64,000 bases of DNA, taken from positions 8,122,001 through 8,186,000 of the forward strand of contig JAHCVI010000001.1 of the NCBI GenBank assembly GCA_019096155.1, read 5' to 3'. This stretch comes from Staphylotrichum longicolle (taxonomy: Eukaryota; Ascomycota; Sordariomycetes; Sordariales; Chaetomiaceae). The position numbers were made by a program, and so were the translations under genes. Of the stretch, positions 10,098 through 22,424 are shown one piece after another (position 1 is the stretch's first letter; every line of letters starts with the position of its first letter). Under the pieces are notes generated by a model. It made no database searches. It was not told the origin of the DNA and saw nothing but the letters and a program-made list of their open reading frames with translations.

Positions 10098-12775
10098 TCA
10101 CAACCGATGCCCAGCATTCCTCATCCGACTCTCGATAATGTCCACCCACCGCTCCGCATTCACCCAGTCCCTCTCATCAATACTCTCCATCAGCCCAGGG
10201 AACACGGCTACATGCCACACACACCGCGTCAGCACTCATTTCTCACTTCACTCACGGAACTGGAAGAAGACGAAAAGAAAAACTTACCGCCCGCATACCC
10301 CGTCCACAACCCCGGCGCAAACACGACATGCTTGAACCACGGCCGCCCGTCCAGCCCTTCGTCAAACAAGAAGCTGCGCTCAAAGTACTTGTACTTGGTG
10401 TTGGTCTTGCGGATCTCGAACCCCAGCTTCAGCTTGGCGGGCCACTTCCACCAGGGGATGTGGCCGCGCAGCTTCCGGTCGAGGTCGTCGGCGTGCTTGT
10501 CGAGGGCCGCGGCGCGGGTGGCCAGCTTGGCGACGCGCTTGTGCAGACGGGCGAGAGAGGTCTTGAAGGACTCGGCGGAGGGCGAGAGGGAGGAGGAGGA
10601 GGAGGAGGCGGTGGTGGTGTTGTCGTTGTGGTGCTTGGTGGTGGTGGTGCGAAGTTCAAAGTAGAGGGCGTCGTCGGTGAGGGAGGAGGTGGTGATTTCT
10701 TGGGGCGGGGAGAGGGCGTCGGAGAGTTTGTCTTCAACTTTCTTCACGTAGCGGTCGAGGGCGGCGGTGTAGTCGGCCGCGCGGAAGGGGATGAGAGGCA
10801 GGTCCGAGAGCTGGGCGGTGATGAGGCCGATGACTTGGGCCAGGGCGCGGTGGTAGAGGAAGCCTGGGTCGCCAAATTTCTCCATCCAGTGGAGGCTGTC
10901 GTAGTTGCTGTGGTAGTGGTAGACAGGCCCGCCGGGGGTCGTGTCGAAGCCGATGTCGAGGGACGGGATGCCGGCAAAGTCCTGGAAGGCGGTGAAATCG
11001 CTGCCGCTGCCCATGGTCTTGATCTGCTTGTCCCAAACATCGTGGACGGTCTGGCCCGGGACGGTCTGGTTCGGCGACAGGACAGCAGCCGTCGCCGCGT
11101 AAATGACGTTATCGAGCAGGGGGGCGGCTGCGGTGCGGAGGTATGTGCCGCGGGCAGAGACATCGGTATTCTGTGTGGATTAGCACGGGGGCAGCGACAC
11201 TTGAGTAGGAGATGCATCATACGATGTAAGCCACGTTGGCGTCGTCGAGCCAGGGGAGGTACTCTCAACCCATTCGGTAGACCCGACGAGGCCATACTCC
11301 TCACCGTCCAGGCTCGCAAACACAATGGTGCGGAGGGGCTTCCACCCCTTTTCGAGGGCCTTTCCGAATGACCGGATGACCTCGTTGATGACGGCACCCG
11401 CTGTTGGGATCGGCAGCTCCTCCGGCCACCCAAGCGTCACGATGGTTACCGAGGACTAGGCGATGTGTTAGGGGTGCACGTTCATTCCGGGCAGGGTTAC
11501 GTACCAATGACCTCGTCGGGAATGGTGCCATTGATGACGCCAATGACATTCCACAGGGGCGTCGTCACGTACTCCTGCTTGTTGTACAGATTGACAACAA
11601 CATTGTCGGGTGTCGGCCCAATGTTGTATTGAACGCCCTTGTATTCTAGCCCAATGTTGCGGGTCCAGTACTTGTTGAAGTCCTCGGCCTTGGGTCCGTG
11701 GCCGTTGAGGGCTTTGAGAATGGGTAGAGCATCCTTGTATGAGATGGGAATGGAGGGGATACTCGGGATGGCTGTGTGCACCGGCTGGCGAGGGGCATCC
11801 GGCTTGGAAGGGTATCCAGGGGTTGTCCTATGGGCGTGTCAGCAAGCGCGGAAGAAGAATGTGAGGTGGTGGCTGTAGTTACGGGTCGCCTGGAGCAAAG
11901 CTGAGAAACTGGGTGCTCCCGCGCTGCACGCTGCTCGGCTGGCGGGCGGGCCCGTCGGGATAGACCTTCTCTCCCTTCTCCTCGGTGCTCTCTCCGTCGT
12001 CGCCAGGGTCGCTGTACAGAATGACGCCAAGCATGCCGAGCTCCTGGGCCCGCTTGACCTTCAGTCCTCGGAAGATGCCGCCATAGCGGGCGATGGCAAC
12101 CTTGTCTTTGAGAGTGATATTGGCTTTGACCAGGTCCTCAAAGTCCTGGTAGGTGCCATAGTTCACGTAGACGACGGGGCCAGTGACGTTGCCCGAGGCT
12201 GAGTAGCCGTGGAAGGTCGGGATTCGGTCGGGCAGGCTGCTCGTGGGGTCCTCATCAATGACGTCCTCGGTGAGGGATGCCTCGTAGGACACCTTCCAGG
12301 CCGAAGTGCCGTCACCGTGCTTCTTCGCCTCGAGAAGCGCCAGGCGGTGGTCGACGGGGTAGTTGATGTAGACGTCATACGACACGATGTCGGACTTGAT
12401 GCCAAACTGCTCCCACTTGTTCTTGGTCCAGAGGGCCTGGGAATGGTTCTTGCCGGCCAGGTGAGGCCCGGCAGTGTAGTACCGGCTCCATTCCTCGGCA
12501 TGGGTGCTGGAGGGCGTGTCGAGCAGGATGCGCTTCAGCTGGTCGTAGCTCACCTTCCTCCGGCCGCAGCCGGGCCATGTCCACCTGTCTTCGGGGTCGT
12601 GGTGGGAATGGCTGTCCGGGAAGAAGGTGGACGAGGCGGCGATGGCGACAAAGAACCAGATCAGGGTTGAGGCAAGGGCGACGGTACAGAAGCGGCGCAA
12701 GACGCCATGGGGGTAGCGAGGCCGGCGCTCAGCAACAGGCACCCTGCTGATGAGCGGGGTGCGCTCCGATGGCAT
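10098..12775 (-). CDS. M28 metallopeptidase, glutamate carboxypeptidase II-like (two frame breaks)
   Basis: This type II membrane zinc peptidase resembles fungal glutamate carboxypeptidase/transferrin-receptor-like M28 enzymes. Exons run 12775-11883, 11827-11505, 11455-11223, 11170-10288 and 10207-10098. A cytoplasmic N-terminus (MPSERTPLIS) and one membrane segment (ALASTLIWFFVAIAAS) precede a PA domain (VYVNYGTYQDFEDLVKANIT) and the peptidase core. Metal-ligand motifs are all present: NHRDAW, DPNSG, DGEEYG, NTDVS and YHYHSNYD. Exon 3, however, is not open in one frame. The frame changes right after DPNSG (about 11399-11405) and again after STEWVE (about 11262), and the unshifted frame stops at about 11301. 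A dimerisation-type helical domain forms the C-terminus. An alternative upstream ATG lies at 12850. This is either a sequencing artefact or a damaged gene. Confidence 0.82.
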
Positions 12776-14360
12776 GGCTGCTGCAAACCTGACTGGGGTC
12801 AGCTTTGGGGCACATAGTAACGGCAACGTATTGTGCGCCGGCCTGCTCATGGTGGGCAAGTGCAAGTGTGATGGTGTGGTGGCAAGTGGGAGGTCCCGGC
12901 CTAATGTTGAACCAAAATCATCAAAATCATCGAATGGACAAACTCACAGTGTCACAAACCCGAGATAATGGTAATGTTGTAATCATGCTCTGTTCAATTT
13001 GTGAGTTTCGATTGGTTCAATTGCTGTTCAAGCAATGTAGCTGCAGGCAGCATCTACCAAGTAGATGTCCCAAAGGCGTTGAGGTTGATGCTGGGAAAGT
13101 GATGCTCACGAGCTGTTCCTTGCTCAATGCTTGGGGAAGCTGCTGACGCAACTGCACGACTTTGGTGTGTTGAACAGCTGCCTGTTTCGGTTTAGCTGGC
13201 TCCGAATTGACTTGAGGGGCGGGAGCGCTGCTCTCTCTTTTCCTCCAAACCCCAAGAAAATCAACATGACAATCCAGCCACGAATCTGCGCTCATAGGAT
13301 TTAAAGGTACAACGCCGTCGTCGCATTTCTTCAACCCGTCCACAAACCCCACGGCTGCTGCAATCACCAACGGGAATCACGACATGGACTTCGTCCGCGT
13401 GCGGTTAGTCGCGGGTGGACTGTAACGGTTCCCCGGTCACCCACCTAATCGTGCAGCCACTTGCATGCACTTCAAGGCTTTCCGGATCCCCGCTGCGTCT
13501 GGGGAAGAGTCCGCTAACACCGCGACCCTGGGATTTATTTTCTTCTCAAAGACTGCCAAGGGGACCTGTCACTCGAACCTGCCAGCCACGCCAGACCAAA
13601 CGGGAAAGCGGGGTTCCAGGTGTGTTTGGGCGGCGATCCCAGGGTCCTGGCGGGGAGACTCCGCAGCCGGAACCTCCCACTTTGAGACGGGACCCAAATA
13701 AATTGCACTGCTTGACACAACTTGACCTGTGCCGACTGCTAGTACTGAGATTTGAGCTGCCATGGTGTTGAGGAGAAAAAGCTGGGAAGAAGAAAGTTGA
13801 AGACAGCACAATTCGCCACACATTCACCTGCCACACACCCACTCAGGTCGCCCGGCATGTTTAGGCCCGGGCTTTGCCGAGGACCTTGTTCCGAAGCCGC
13901 TCCGACTTGGCTGCCGTTTTGGAGCTCGGCCTGGCCCACTGACCGGGTCCGCATCCGACGCCGGCTCCACGAACTTTGCCGCCAGCCAACCACATGCCTC
14001 AGAATGCTGCAAGTGTGCCCCGGCACCCGCATGCAACCTCTGCGCAAGCACGGGAGCAAGGGCGCAGGGAGCAAGGAGCTAGGAGCACGGGTCTGCCTTT
14101 TTGTCAGCCTTTCCACCTCTTCGGTCAGACTTTGCCGCCTGCCTCTCCTATGACTTGTCCCAGAAAACCGGTGATTCATACTAAACTCGGTCCGTCCTCT
14201 GTTGATTTTTGAATGCCATTTTTTCTCGTCTCCTTTTGTTCGCCCCTCTCTCGTGACATTTTTATCCACCTGAATACAAGGACCTACATACTGTGTACCG
14301 CACCTGAGACAGCGGGATTGACAGCTGAACCGCGTCCTGTCATACGCCCATGCATGCACC
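12776..14360. promoter_or_regulatory. Divergent promoter region, M28 peptidase / MFS transporter
   Basis: These 1.6 kb separate two divergently transcribed genes. There is no credible coding frame and no tRNA-like element. A CT-rich leader immediately precedes the MFS start codon (about 14150-14260). Confidence 0.5.
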
Positions 14361-16491
14361 ATGACCAATCAAACGAAAAAAGGGCCCAAGTTGCCGGTGC
14401 AACAGCTGGCTATCCTAGGTGAGAACATCCCGCTGCCGCTTTTGCTTTGAGTCTTGCTTCCAAGACATCGCCCCTTTTTCTCGTTCCTGTCCCTGGTCTC
14501 AGTCCCTGGTCTCAGTCGTCACAATGGTCACGGCGCTCCTCCGAGCTTGGGCTTCCTGTGCCAAGACGTCAACGCTCCATGGCCCCGGGTACCGTTCCCA
14601 CCTCCTGTGATCACGGCTAACACTCCACTCCCTCTCTGCAGCTGTTGCCAGGTTTGCTGAGCCGTTGGCCTTGACTTCGGTCTTTCCCTATCTCCCTGAG
14701 ATGATCGCCAGCTTCGGCGTCGAGAAGAACGACGTTGCAAGATGGGCCGGCTTTACCGGAGCCATCTTCTCCGTGTCTCAGAGCCTGACCGCTGTCGTCT
14801 GGGGGAGGGCATCCGATAAGTTCGGCCGAAAGCCCGTCATTCTCTGGGGCCTCGCCAGCACCATGGTTTGCTTCCTCCTGTGGGGCATGTCTACGAGCCT
14901 GCCCATGGCCATCACTATTCGTGCCATCATGGGAGGCGGCAACGGCAACGGTAAACCCACACACCATCAATCATTCCTCAGAAACATAACTGACGCCCAC
15001 AAATAGTTGGTATCATTAGAACTATGGTGGCTGAGATGGTGCCAGAGAAAGTACTCCAGCCAAAGGCCTTCTCTCTCATGCCTCTTGTGTGGAGTATTGG
15101 GTCCGTCTTTGGTCCTGCCTTCGGCGGCTTCTTTGCCCGGCCCGCAGAGCAATATCCCAATCTCTTTGGGCACATCGAGTACTTCAAGCGCTATCCTTTT
15201 GTGCTGCCGAACCTGATGGCCTGCTTCGTTTTCTTCATTTCCTTCATGACCGGCCTGCTGTTCCTCAAGGTCAGTGCACCCTCCCCAGGGGCCGTGTAAA
15301 CAGAGCTGACAACGTCCAGGAAACGCTGCATACCAAACGCCACCATCGTGACTGGGGCTTGGTCTTGGGTGAAAAGCTGACCCGCACTTTCAAGCGTTCC
15401 AAACCATACTCGAGACGGAGGAGACTGTCGTTCGTGACGATGAAGCCTCCGCCCCGTTGCTCGCCGCCTCGGCCATGTCGAGCTCCGAGAACATTGCCGC
15501 CAAGACCAAACCGTCACTCTCTGGGAGGTCTTCACCCACAGACCAGCATCAACCTGCTCGCCTACACCTTCTTGGCCCTGCACTCGGTCGCCTACGATCA
15601 GGTCCTCCCCGTCTTCCTGAACTACCCCCGCGTGACCCCCGACGCGAGCAACACCCATCTCCCCTTCCAGTTCACGGGCGGCTTTGGCCTCAGCTCCGAC
15701 AAGATCGGCACCATTTTCACCGTCTACGGCGTGGCCTGCGGCATCGTCCAGTTCTTCCTCTTCCCCACTCTCTGCGCCCGCTTCGGCGTTCTCAACTGCT
15801 ACCGAGCCGCAAGTACGTAGCCCCACCCACCCACCTCTTCCTTTCCCACCCCCCAAACTAACCCCTTTCCCTTTGCACAGCCCTAATCTTCCCCCTCGTC
15901 TACCTCGCCACCCCCTTCACCGCGCTCATCCAGCCCACCACCCTCCGCTACGCCGTCTTCCTCGCCATCATGCTCGTCAAGGGCTTCGTCGTCATCATCG
16001 GCTTCCCCTGCACCACCATCCTGCTGACCAACTCGGCCTCGTCCCTGCGCATCCTCGGCACCCTCAACGGCTTCGCCACCACCTTCAGCGGCATGGGCCG
16101 CGCCGTCGGCCCGGCCACCGTCGGCGCCGTCTTCAGCTGGGGCGTCCGCCACGGCTACGCCGTCGCCCCCTGGTGGCTGCTCGCCGCGATTGCGCTGGTC
16201 GGCGCCGTGCCGCCGTGGTTTATCGTCGAGGGGGAGGGCCCGACGACGAGTCTGGGCGCCGGGGAGGACGAGGAAGAGGAGGAGGAGGGGGAGAGACAGG
16301 GATTGTTGAGGCGGGGCAGGCCCGCCGGCGGGGACAGCGAAGATGAGGAGGAGGAGGAGGAGGAGATTGAGGATGAGGATGTACCGATCTTGGAGGCCGT
16401 TGATGAGGAGTCGGAATCGGGGTCGGACTGGGAGGATAGCGGAGATGGGATGCGGAGGCAGGCGAAGAAGGTCAATGGCGTGCGGAGATGA
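14361..16491 (+). CDS. Major facilitator superfamily transporter (frame-shifted central loop)
   Basis: This is an MFS membrane transporter of the fungal ZIFL-like group; its substrate is unknown. Exons are 14361-14418, 14642-14950, 15007-15269, 15320-15812 and 15881-16491, with standard GT-AG junctions. Motif A between helices 2 and 3 reads GRASDKFGRKPV, and further helices follow on both sides of the central loop. The loop, about 15405-15540, is odd. Three consecutive segments there look like homologous protein only when the frame is changed (ETEETVVRDDEASAPLL, then TLWEVFTH, then QTSINLLAYTF), and the frame is the same before and after, without a stop. The C-terminal tail is extremely acidic (poly-Glu/Asp) and cytoplasmic. 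The short first exon with MTNQTKKGPKLPVQQLAIL is typical of this group. Confidence 0.85.
16260..16400 (+). repeat. GAG/GAGGAA repeat encoding poly-Glu tail of the MFS transporter
   Basis: Two purine tracts, about 16260-16300 and 16340-16380, are built of GAG/GAA/GAT codons and encode the acidic C-terminal tail. Both are simple-sequence runs. Confidence 0.75.
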
Positions 16492-17366
16492 GATGATGCA
16501 GCATGGCATTTACGAGGGGATGAGGAGATGATGACGATATGACATGGACGCACATGACGGTCATGGAATCTGCTTTGGATATGAGAGCGGCGATGTCGCG
16601 ATGTGGTTTTTGGCATTACACTGCATATTGCATCATGGGAGTCGGGTATGGGATATCGGCGTTTAGGCTGGGAAAAACTTGCTTGGATATGAGTAATGTA
16701 GTTCAACAGGCGGTAATAAAAGAACAAAACGTGTATTGATTGCCTGAGATTGTGAAGCTATTGATGTTGGCTGCCATACCATATAGTGACCTCCCCAACG
16801 CAAACAAACACGCAAGGGACACTTTCGCAAAAAGACTCCCTGATCAACAATAGGAGTAGAAACTAGAGGTATCATTTCATTCATTCCCTTGGCTAGATAA
16901 CACTGTAGACATCCGGTGCACCATTCTCTCTCTACCCTCCCCCCAACACCAGAAAGAGACGGCACACATCCCACCCCATCCATCCGTCCGCCCTTCCCAA
17001 ACCCAGCTCCCAGACCCGGCAACCTAGCCACCCATCGTCCCATCATCCCTCATCATCCCTCGGCCCATCCGTCCGTCCCGCCATCCGGCCTTCGCAGCCA
17101 ACGAAAACAAACCGAAAAGCCCAGTCCCTCGCGCCGCGCTCTCCAGTGGTGTTTTCCTCTTATCACATCCATCAACCGGCCCCCCAAAAACGTCTTCCGC
17201 GATCAATGGGGTAAACCATCAGCCAGGGAAGAAGGAACAAACAAGAAGAAGAAAAAAAAGAAGCACGAAAAAGTCTATCTAACCCCAAGAAACGGACCGC
17301 CTCACAACCCCCAACCCCAACGTCGCCCCTATTCTCGCAGCACCCCATCACATCACCACCACCCGC
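16492..17366. other. Convergent intergenic region, MFS transporter / IQGAP
   Basis: The 3' flanks of two convergent genes meet here. The part nearest IQGAP (about 16910-17360) is C-rich, with repeated CATC/CCATCC stretches. I see no gene. Confidence 0.5.
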
Positions 17367-20300
17367 CTACTGCGTCCGATAAAACTTCTTGTACAGCAAA
17401 TGCAGCAGCAGATTCACATTCAGCCTGAGCCCGCCCTCAAACAGGTTCATGAACTGGTGCGCCTCGAACTGCGCCTGCAGCAGGTCCTCGATGGGCACGA
17501 GCGCGCTGGCGCCCGGCATCTGGATGTGCCCGCGGCTGCCCTCGATGCTGAACACGCCGACCTCGTCGCACGAGATGGTCAGGTTGATCTGGCCCCAGTC
17601 GCGCTCCGGGATGCCCTGCCACGACACGAGCACGCCCTTGTCGTTGAGCGCGCGCGCCGAGTACTTGTACGAGCCGAACTTGGGCACGCGGCCGGCGCGC
17701 TCGAGCTCGCGCTGGTGGTTGTACTGCTTGGTGAAGGGTAAGAGGAAGCGTTTTTTGCTGAGAGTGGAGGTCAGTTTAAATTTGTGTGTCATGTGTGTAC
17801 CGATGAAGACTTACCCTTTCTTGTTCTGAAGCGTTGCCATGGCTTGCTCGATGTAGTCGTCGTAGCTTCTCCGCTGCTGCTCCAGGTACTTGGCCTTTTC
17901 GTGCAGGTTGCCCAGCGTGAGACGGACACCCTCGAGTTCTCGCTGCCTCTGCACGCGCCGCCTGCTCTTTGTGCGGATATCAACGGCGATGGCGTTGAGA
18001 AGGTCCTGGTAGTGGTTCTGCCGAGAAATGCGGCCCATATGTTCCAACCTCATGACGTTTTCGAGGGCTATCCTCTTCAGATCGTAGTAGGACATCCGAG
18101 TCACGTCGACCATATTGGCATCCGAGTAGGCACCGCGAGTGTTGGATCCGCTGGAGAACTCGTCGCGCAGCAGCATTGCCCACTTGTGGTCGTCCTCGGG
18201 CGAGATGGGCTTGACGAGAATTTCCAGGAGATTCGGGCCAGACTGAACACGGATAATGTACAGAATGCACCGCTTCGTCTCCATAAAGAGTGCCTTCACG
18301 TCCGCATCCGGGTCCTCGAGGTCGTGCAGCTTGGGCGTGAGGAACATCTGGATATCCGACGACCCCGCGGCAGTCATCTCGCTCTCGTTATGTTTCGCAC
18401 TACCAAGATCCTGCATAATCTCGCGCAGCATGTCGTCCCTACCCGCGCCCAGGTGCGGGAGCTCGGAGGCGATGAGGTTGTGGATGGCGAAGATGTCGGT
18501 CAACTTGATGTACAGAGTCGGCTTATTCTTGGCATAAAGGTCGTTGAACTCGTCAATGTCGAAGGTGCTCTCCGCATCCGGGACGGTGATGAGGTTCTCG
18601 GTCAACTCGGCCAAGCGCGCGATAGAATCAGCGACAAAAGCATTCAGGGGCTGAAGGTAAATGTTGTCTCCCCCAAACTGCCTCCCCGAAGTGATCTGGC
18701 CGAGGACCTTTGCCACTTCTCCCAAGTTCCGCTTTTGGAGTGGGCTTAGTTGCTTGTCCATGACGCCGACATTCTCTGGCGTTGTCACAGCCGGTTGGAG
18801 ATAGAACTTCCAGAGCCAGTTCGTAATCACCTGCAACAAGTGATCCTGGGGTTCCCGCTGGAACCTCTGGCACAGGGCCTCAAACATTTGTCGGCATACG
18901 AACCGGAGCCCGTACGGCATGCGAGGGAGCAAGTCCTCGAGAGCGGCGAGGAACTGGTCGCAGATTTCACGGAGGTCGCGCAGATGATCAATGAAGACTG
19001 CCTTGGTCTCTGGGTCTTTGATGGCGAGTTCCCTGGGGATGTCCAAGGGCCGATTACTGGGCCGGCCAGTCCTCAACTCCTCATTATTGATCGCACTCCG
19101 GTAGATCTGCATGGGGTCGCTCTCCAAGTCCAGCTCAGGGTCCTCGATGATGTTGTCCCGGATCAGAGGCCCCAGGAGGTCCCTCAGGTATTTCCTGTCG
19201 CGCGGGGATCTGGTGTAGTTGTGGAGCAGCCTGGACCAGAAGAAGTTGCCCCGGAGATAGTCCTGAAGAGTGTTGCAAGCCTCAACTTCTTCGCGGATGG
19301 ACCTCCCAATGAGCTTCAGGAGATAGTACTCCTCTCTCCGCTTCTGCGCATAGCCGAACAGCCCCATCATGAGGTGCTCAATCCTCTTGCACTCCTTCTC
19401 GGCCGTCCCTTGCTCGCGCAGCCGCCTGAAGAGCCTGGCCAGATACTGGGGTTGTGTTTGGAGGGCAAAGAAGAGTTGCTGGTATGATTCGAGCTTTTTG
19501 CGGGAGCCCTTATTCAATGCCTTGAGGTCGAATTGATTGACGCTGGCCATCGTGCTGTTGGCGAGGAGGTTGCTAGCATGTCCGCCAAAGTTGCTCTGGT
19601 GCTTGACGACCTCGTCCAGGGTGATTTTGTTCTTCACGAGGAGCGCGATCTTGATGTCGAGCTGGTCGATGTATTGCTCCAGCATCTCGTTTTGCCGGAC
19701 CTGTTGAACCACCGTCTTTCGCAGGCGTTCGAACTCAATCTCCTCGTTGAAGTCAAAATCGCTGTCGTTAAGCAGGTGCACAAAGTTCTTGACAGCATTG
19801 ACCGGCGGGTTCTTTCCAGATGTGAGGCTCTTGTAGGCCTCCCCTTGAAGCTTGGCACGGACGAAGCTCTGGATCTTGACCACTTTCTGCATGTTCTCGT
19901 TGTAATGCCGCTTCTTCTCCTCAAATCTCGCCCTGACAATGAAAGCCTGGGCGGCAGCCTGGATCTCGCCGATGGATTCCTCGTTCTCCTCAAGCTCATC
20001 CAGCACCCTGGCAACCTTGTCACGAAGGAGCATCGCCCTTGCGAGAGATTGCAAGCTGGAGACCTCGTCCTCGTTGGTATCGAGCTCATCGAGGAGAATC
20101 TGGTTCTGTTGCCGGCAAAGAACGCCGCGGATGTGGGATTGTAGCAGGGTGATTGCGTCTTCTTGCTGATCCAGAGCTTCGAGAAGGTCGGACACACGGT
20201 TCCGTTCCAACATGCCCCTAATTGTGGATTGGAGGACCAGAATTTCGTCCTCGGCATCGCTCAGGCTCTCGAGCTTCTCGGAAATCTCCCTGCGCACAGC

Positions 20301-22424
20301 AGCTGCCCTGATGTGAGACTGGAGAAGGCCCAGGCTGGGCGAGTGTTGTCGCAGTTCTGTTCTGAGCGCGTCCACGCTGCCCCTAGAAAGGTTCCCACGG
20401 CAGGCAGCTTGCAACCGCTCCCAAACCGGCGTGAGGTCTTCGAGGGCTTCTCTCTGTGACGCGATCTGATGTCTTGTCAGCGCGGCCCTGGCAGCGGCCT
20501 GCAGACTTGCGATAGCACCGGTGTGCGACTGCAGTTCCATGCGTTCCTCGTCCAACTTCGTTCTGAGAAGCAGACCACGAACCGCAGCCTGAAGTCCGGC
20601 TACTGGAGCAGCAGTGTGCTTCACTTCCTGCTCCTGAGCTTGCATTTGTTTTCGGAGCAAGAAACCACGGAAGGTAGACTGGATGTCCCGGATGGGACCC
20701 GCTGCCACCGCCAACTGAGAACGCTGCTCTCGTACCTCATTACGGGCCTTTTTTGCCCGCAGCAGACTCTGGAGCTGGAGAATGTCTCCTTCGACACTCT
20801 GCCAGACTTGCTGTGTCCATGCTTGACGACGGCGGACGAGGAAGCCGCGTGCGGCGCTTTGAAGGCGGATGGCAAAGCGCCTCATCTGGAGCCGGTAGCC
20901 CATAATCTGACGTGTGAAATCACCCCTAATACGCGCCTGGAGATCAACCAGCCAGTCCTCCGAGTCCCAGAGGCCCTGCATGATGTCGCCGAGCTGCATC
21001 CGAAGGAGGGCGCCGCGCATCTGGGCTTGCAAGTCGACGATCGCTGCTTCGTTCTCGGCGAGTTCTCTGTCGATTCTCTCCTCCTCGGTCTCCTCGGGTT
21101 CCGGAGGCTCCTCAACACCAAAGTCGGCGCCCATGTTGCCAAAGCTAGGCATGTTAGCTCCCAGCTTATCGAGGCCCTTCTGCATAGCCTCCAGCTCATG
21201 GTGCTCAAACTCCAGCTGCCCAACGAGGTTGCCAATGCGGAAGCCTACTATACCCTTCCCGGAGAGGAGCCAACTCAGCGCGTGGATGCAGTGGATGACC
21301 TTTGGGATATTCTTTTTCTCGTACAAGTCAATGAGCTCAAATCGAAACAGGTCGGGCAATTCGACCTCGTCTAGGTAGCGGAAGAAAATGGCGATATTGT
21401 CGGAGTGTCGATATTGGAGTCGTGCATGGCGAAAGATTTTGAATCGGCGTTCAGGGTTCAGCGATTCGACGACTTCGGCAAGGGTAACACCGTCACGCAG
21501 GGCTTCCTCCAGCTCCACGATGGGCGGGATTGTGCGCTGAATAACGTCCTCGATCCACTCCTTGGCTTCACCAATGTGGCAAAGATACTCGTAGGCCTGG
21601 AGGAACTGACGTTGCTTATCCATCCAGTTCCGCCCCTCCCAGCCGTAGCCGCCTGTCCGTTGAACGGGACGATTGTTCCCACTCTTGTCGGCCCTCTGCA
21701 GCCTCCGCCGACCCCGAAGGCCGACAACCTCCTGCGCTGGGGAGGTGATGGCAAACTCCTCGGCCGAACCAGATTGCGCAAGCTTTGACAAAGTCCGCAG
21801 CTGGTTTGTCGAGGAACGGCCAAGTCGCTCGAGGTCTGGCGTGGTGAGGGGAGCGGTGTGTGCATGAAGGAGAGGTGGGGGAAGGGGAGGGTCGCTACCC
21901 CGGCGAACTGTGTCGGAGCGCGTCAAGAGCATCGAGGTTGGGCGGAGCTGAGATGAACGATGAGGAGGCGTCGGCGGAGTCGGGGAGGTTGGCGACGTCG
22001 ATCCCCGGTCAGCAATCGACAGCTTCCCTATGTCCACACTGTGGCCGCGATCATGAGGGGATGGTACGCGGGGCGGTGTTGTCGGGCGCGGGACCTGGGG
22101 TAGCGGCCGGAGCGACTGGCGAGCAGCATGGTAGATGTTGTCGTTGGTTGGTGTTGTTGGGGTGGTGAGGTGGCTTTGTGATGAATGGAGAGGAGGAGGT
22201 CGGCGGACAACCTCACTCTGGCCGCGCTTGTGTCCATAGCTCTGGCTAGAATATGCGCTGGATGGCGAAGACGACATGGAGGAGCGGCCAAACTCGTAGG
22301 CTCCGGACGAGGCGTTGGAATAACCTGAGGATGCCGATGAAGATGCAGTCGAGGGCTGTCGGTAAACGGGGTAGTCGGCGGTTTGCGTCTGCCGCAGCGG
22401 GTGCGGCCTGTAGGACGAAGACAT
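17367..22424 (-). CDS. IQGAP-family protein (Rng2/Iqg1-like)
   Basis: This is a cytokinesis and polarity scaffold that links actin, calmodulin/myosin light chain and small GTPases at the contractile ring. There are two exons, 22424-17815 and 17757-17367, giving 1666 aa; the intron 17814-17758 lies near the 3' end. After a Ser/Pro-rich N-terminus come a calponin-homology domain (about 270-400, starting FLQAYEYLCHIGEAKEWIED), about 14 IQ-like repeats (about 445-860, mostly LQxxxRG rather than canonical IQ), a RasGAP-related domain (about 980-1280, including EKECKRIEHLMMGLFGYAQK) and the RasGAP C-terminal domain (about 1440-1625). The ATG at 22424 (MSSSYRPHP) is the first usable start. The 4.6-kb uninterrupted exon shows that base accuracy is good here. 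Confidence 0.96.

Noticed and set aside
10328..11371. 347-residue Gly/Val-rich plus-strand frame
   Set aside because: It is antisense to exons 3-4 of the M28 peptidase; the minus strand carries the recognisable protein and splice sites.
14419..14641. Alternative first exon in the 223-nt MFS intron 1
   Set aside because: Short frames there are not continuous with exon 2, while the short exon MTNQTKKGPK...AIL splices in phase with good donor and acceptor.
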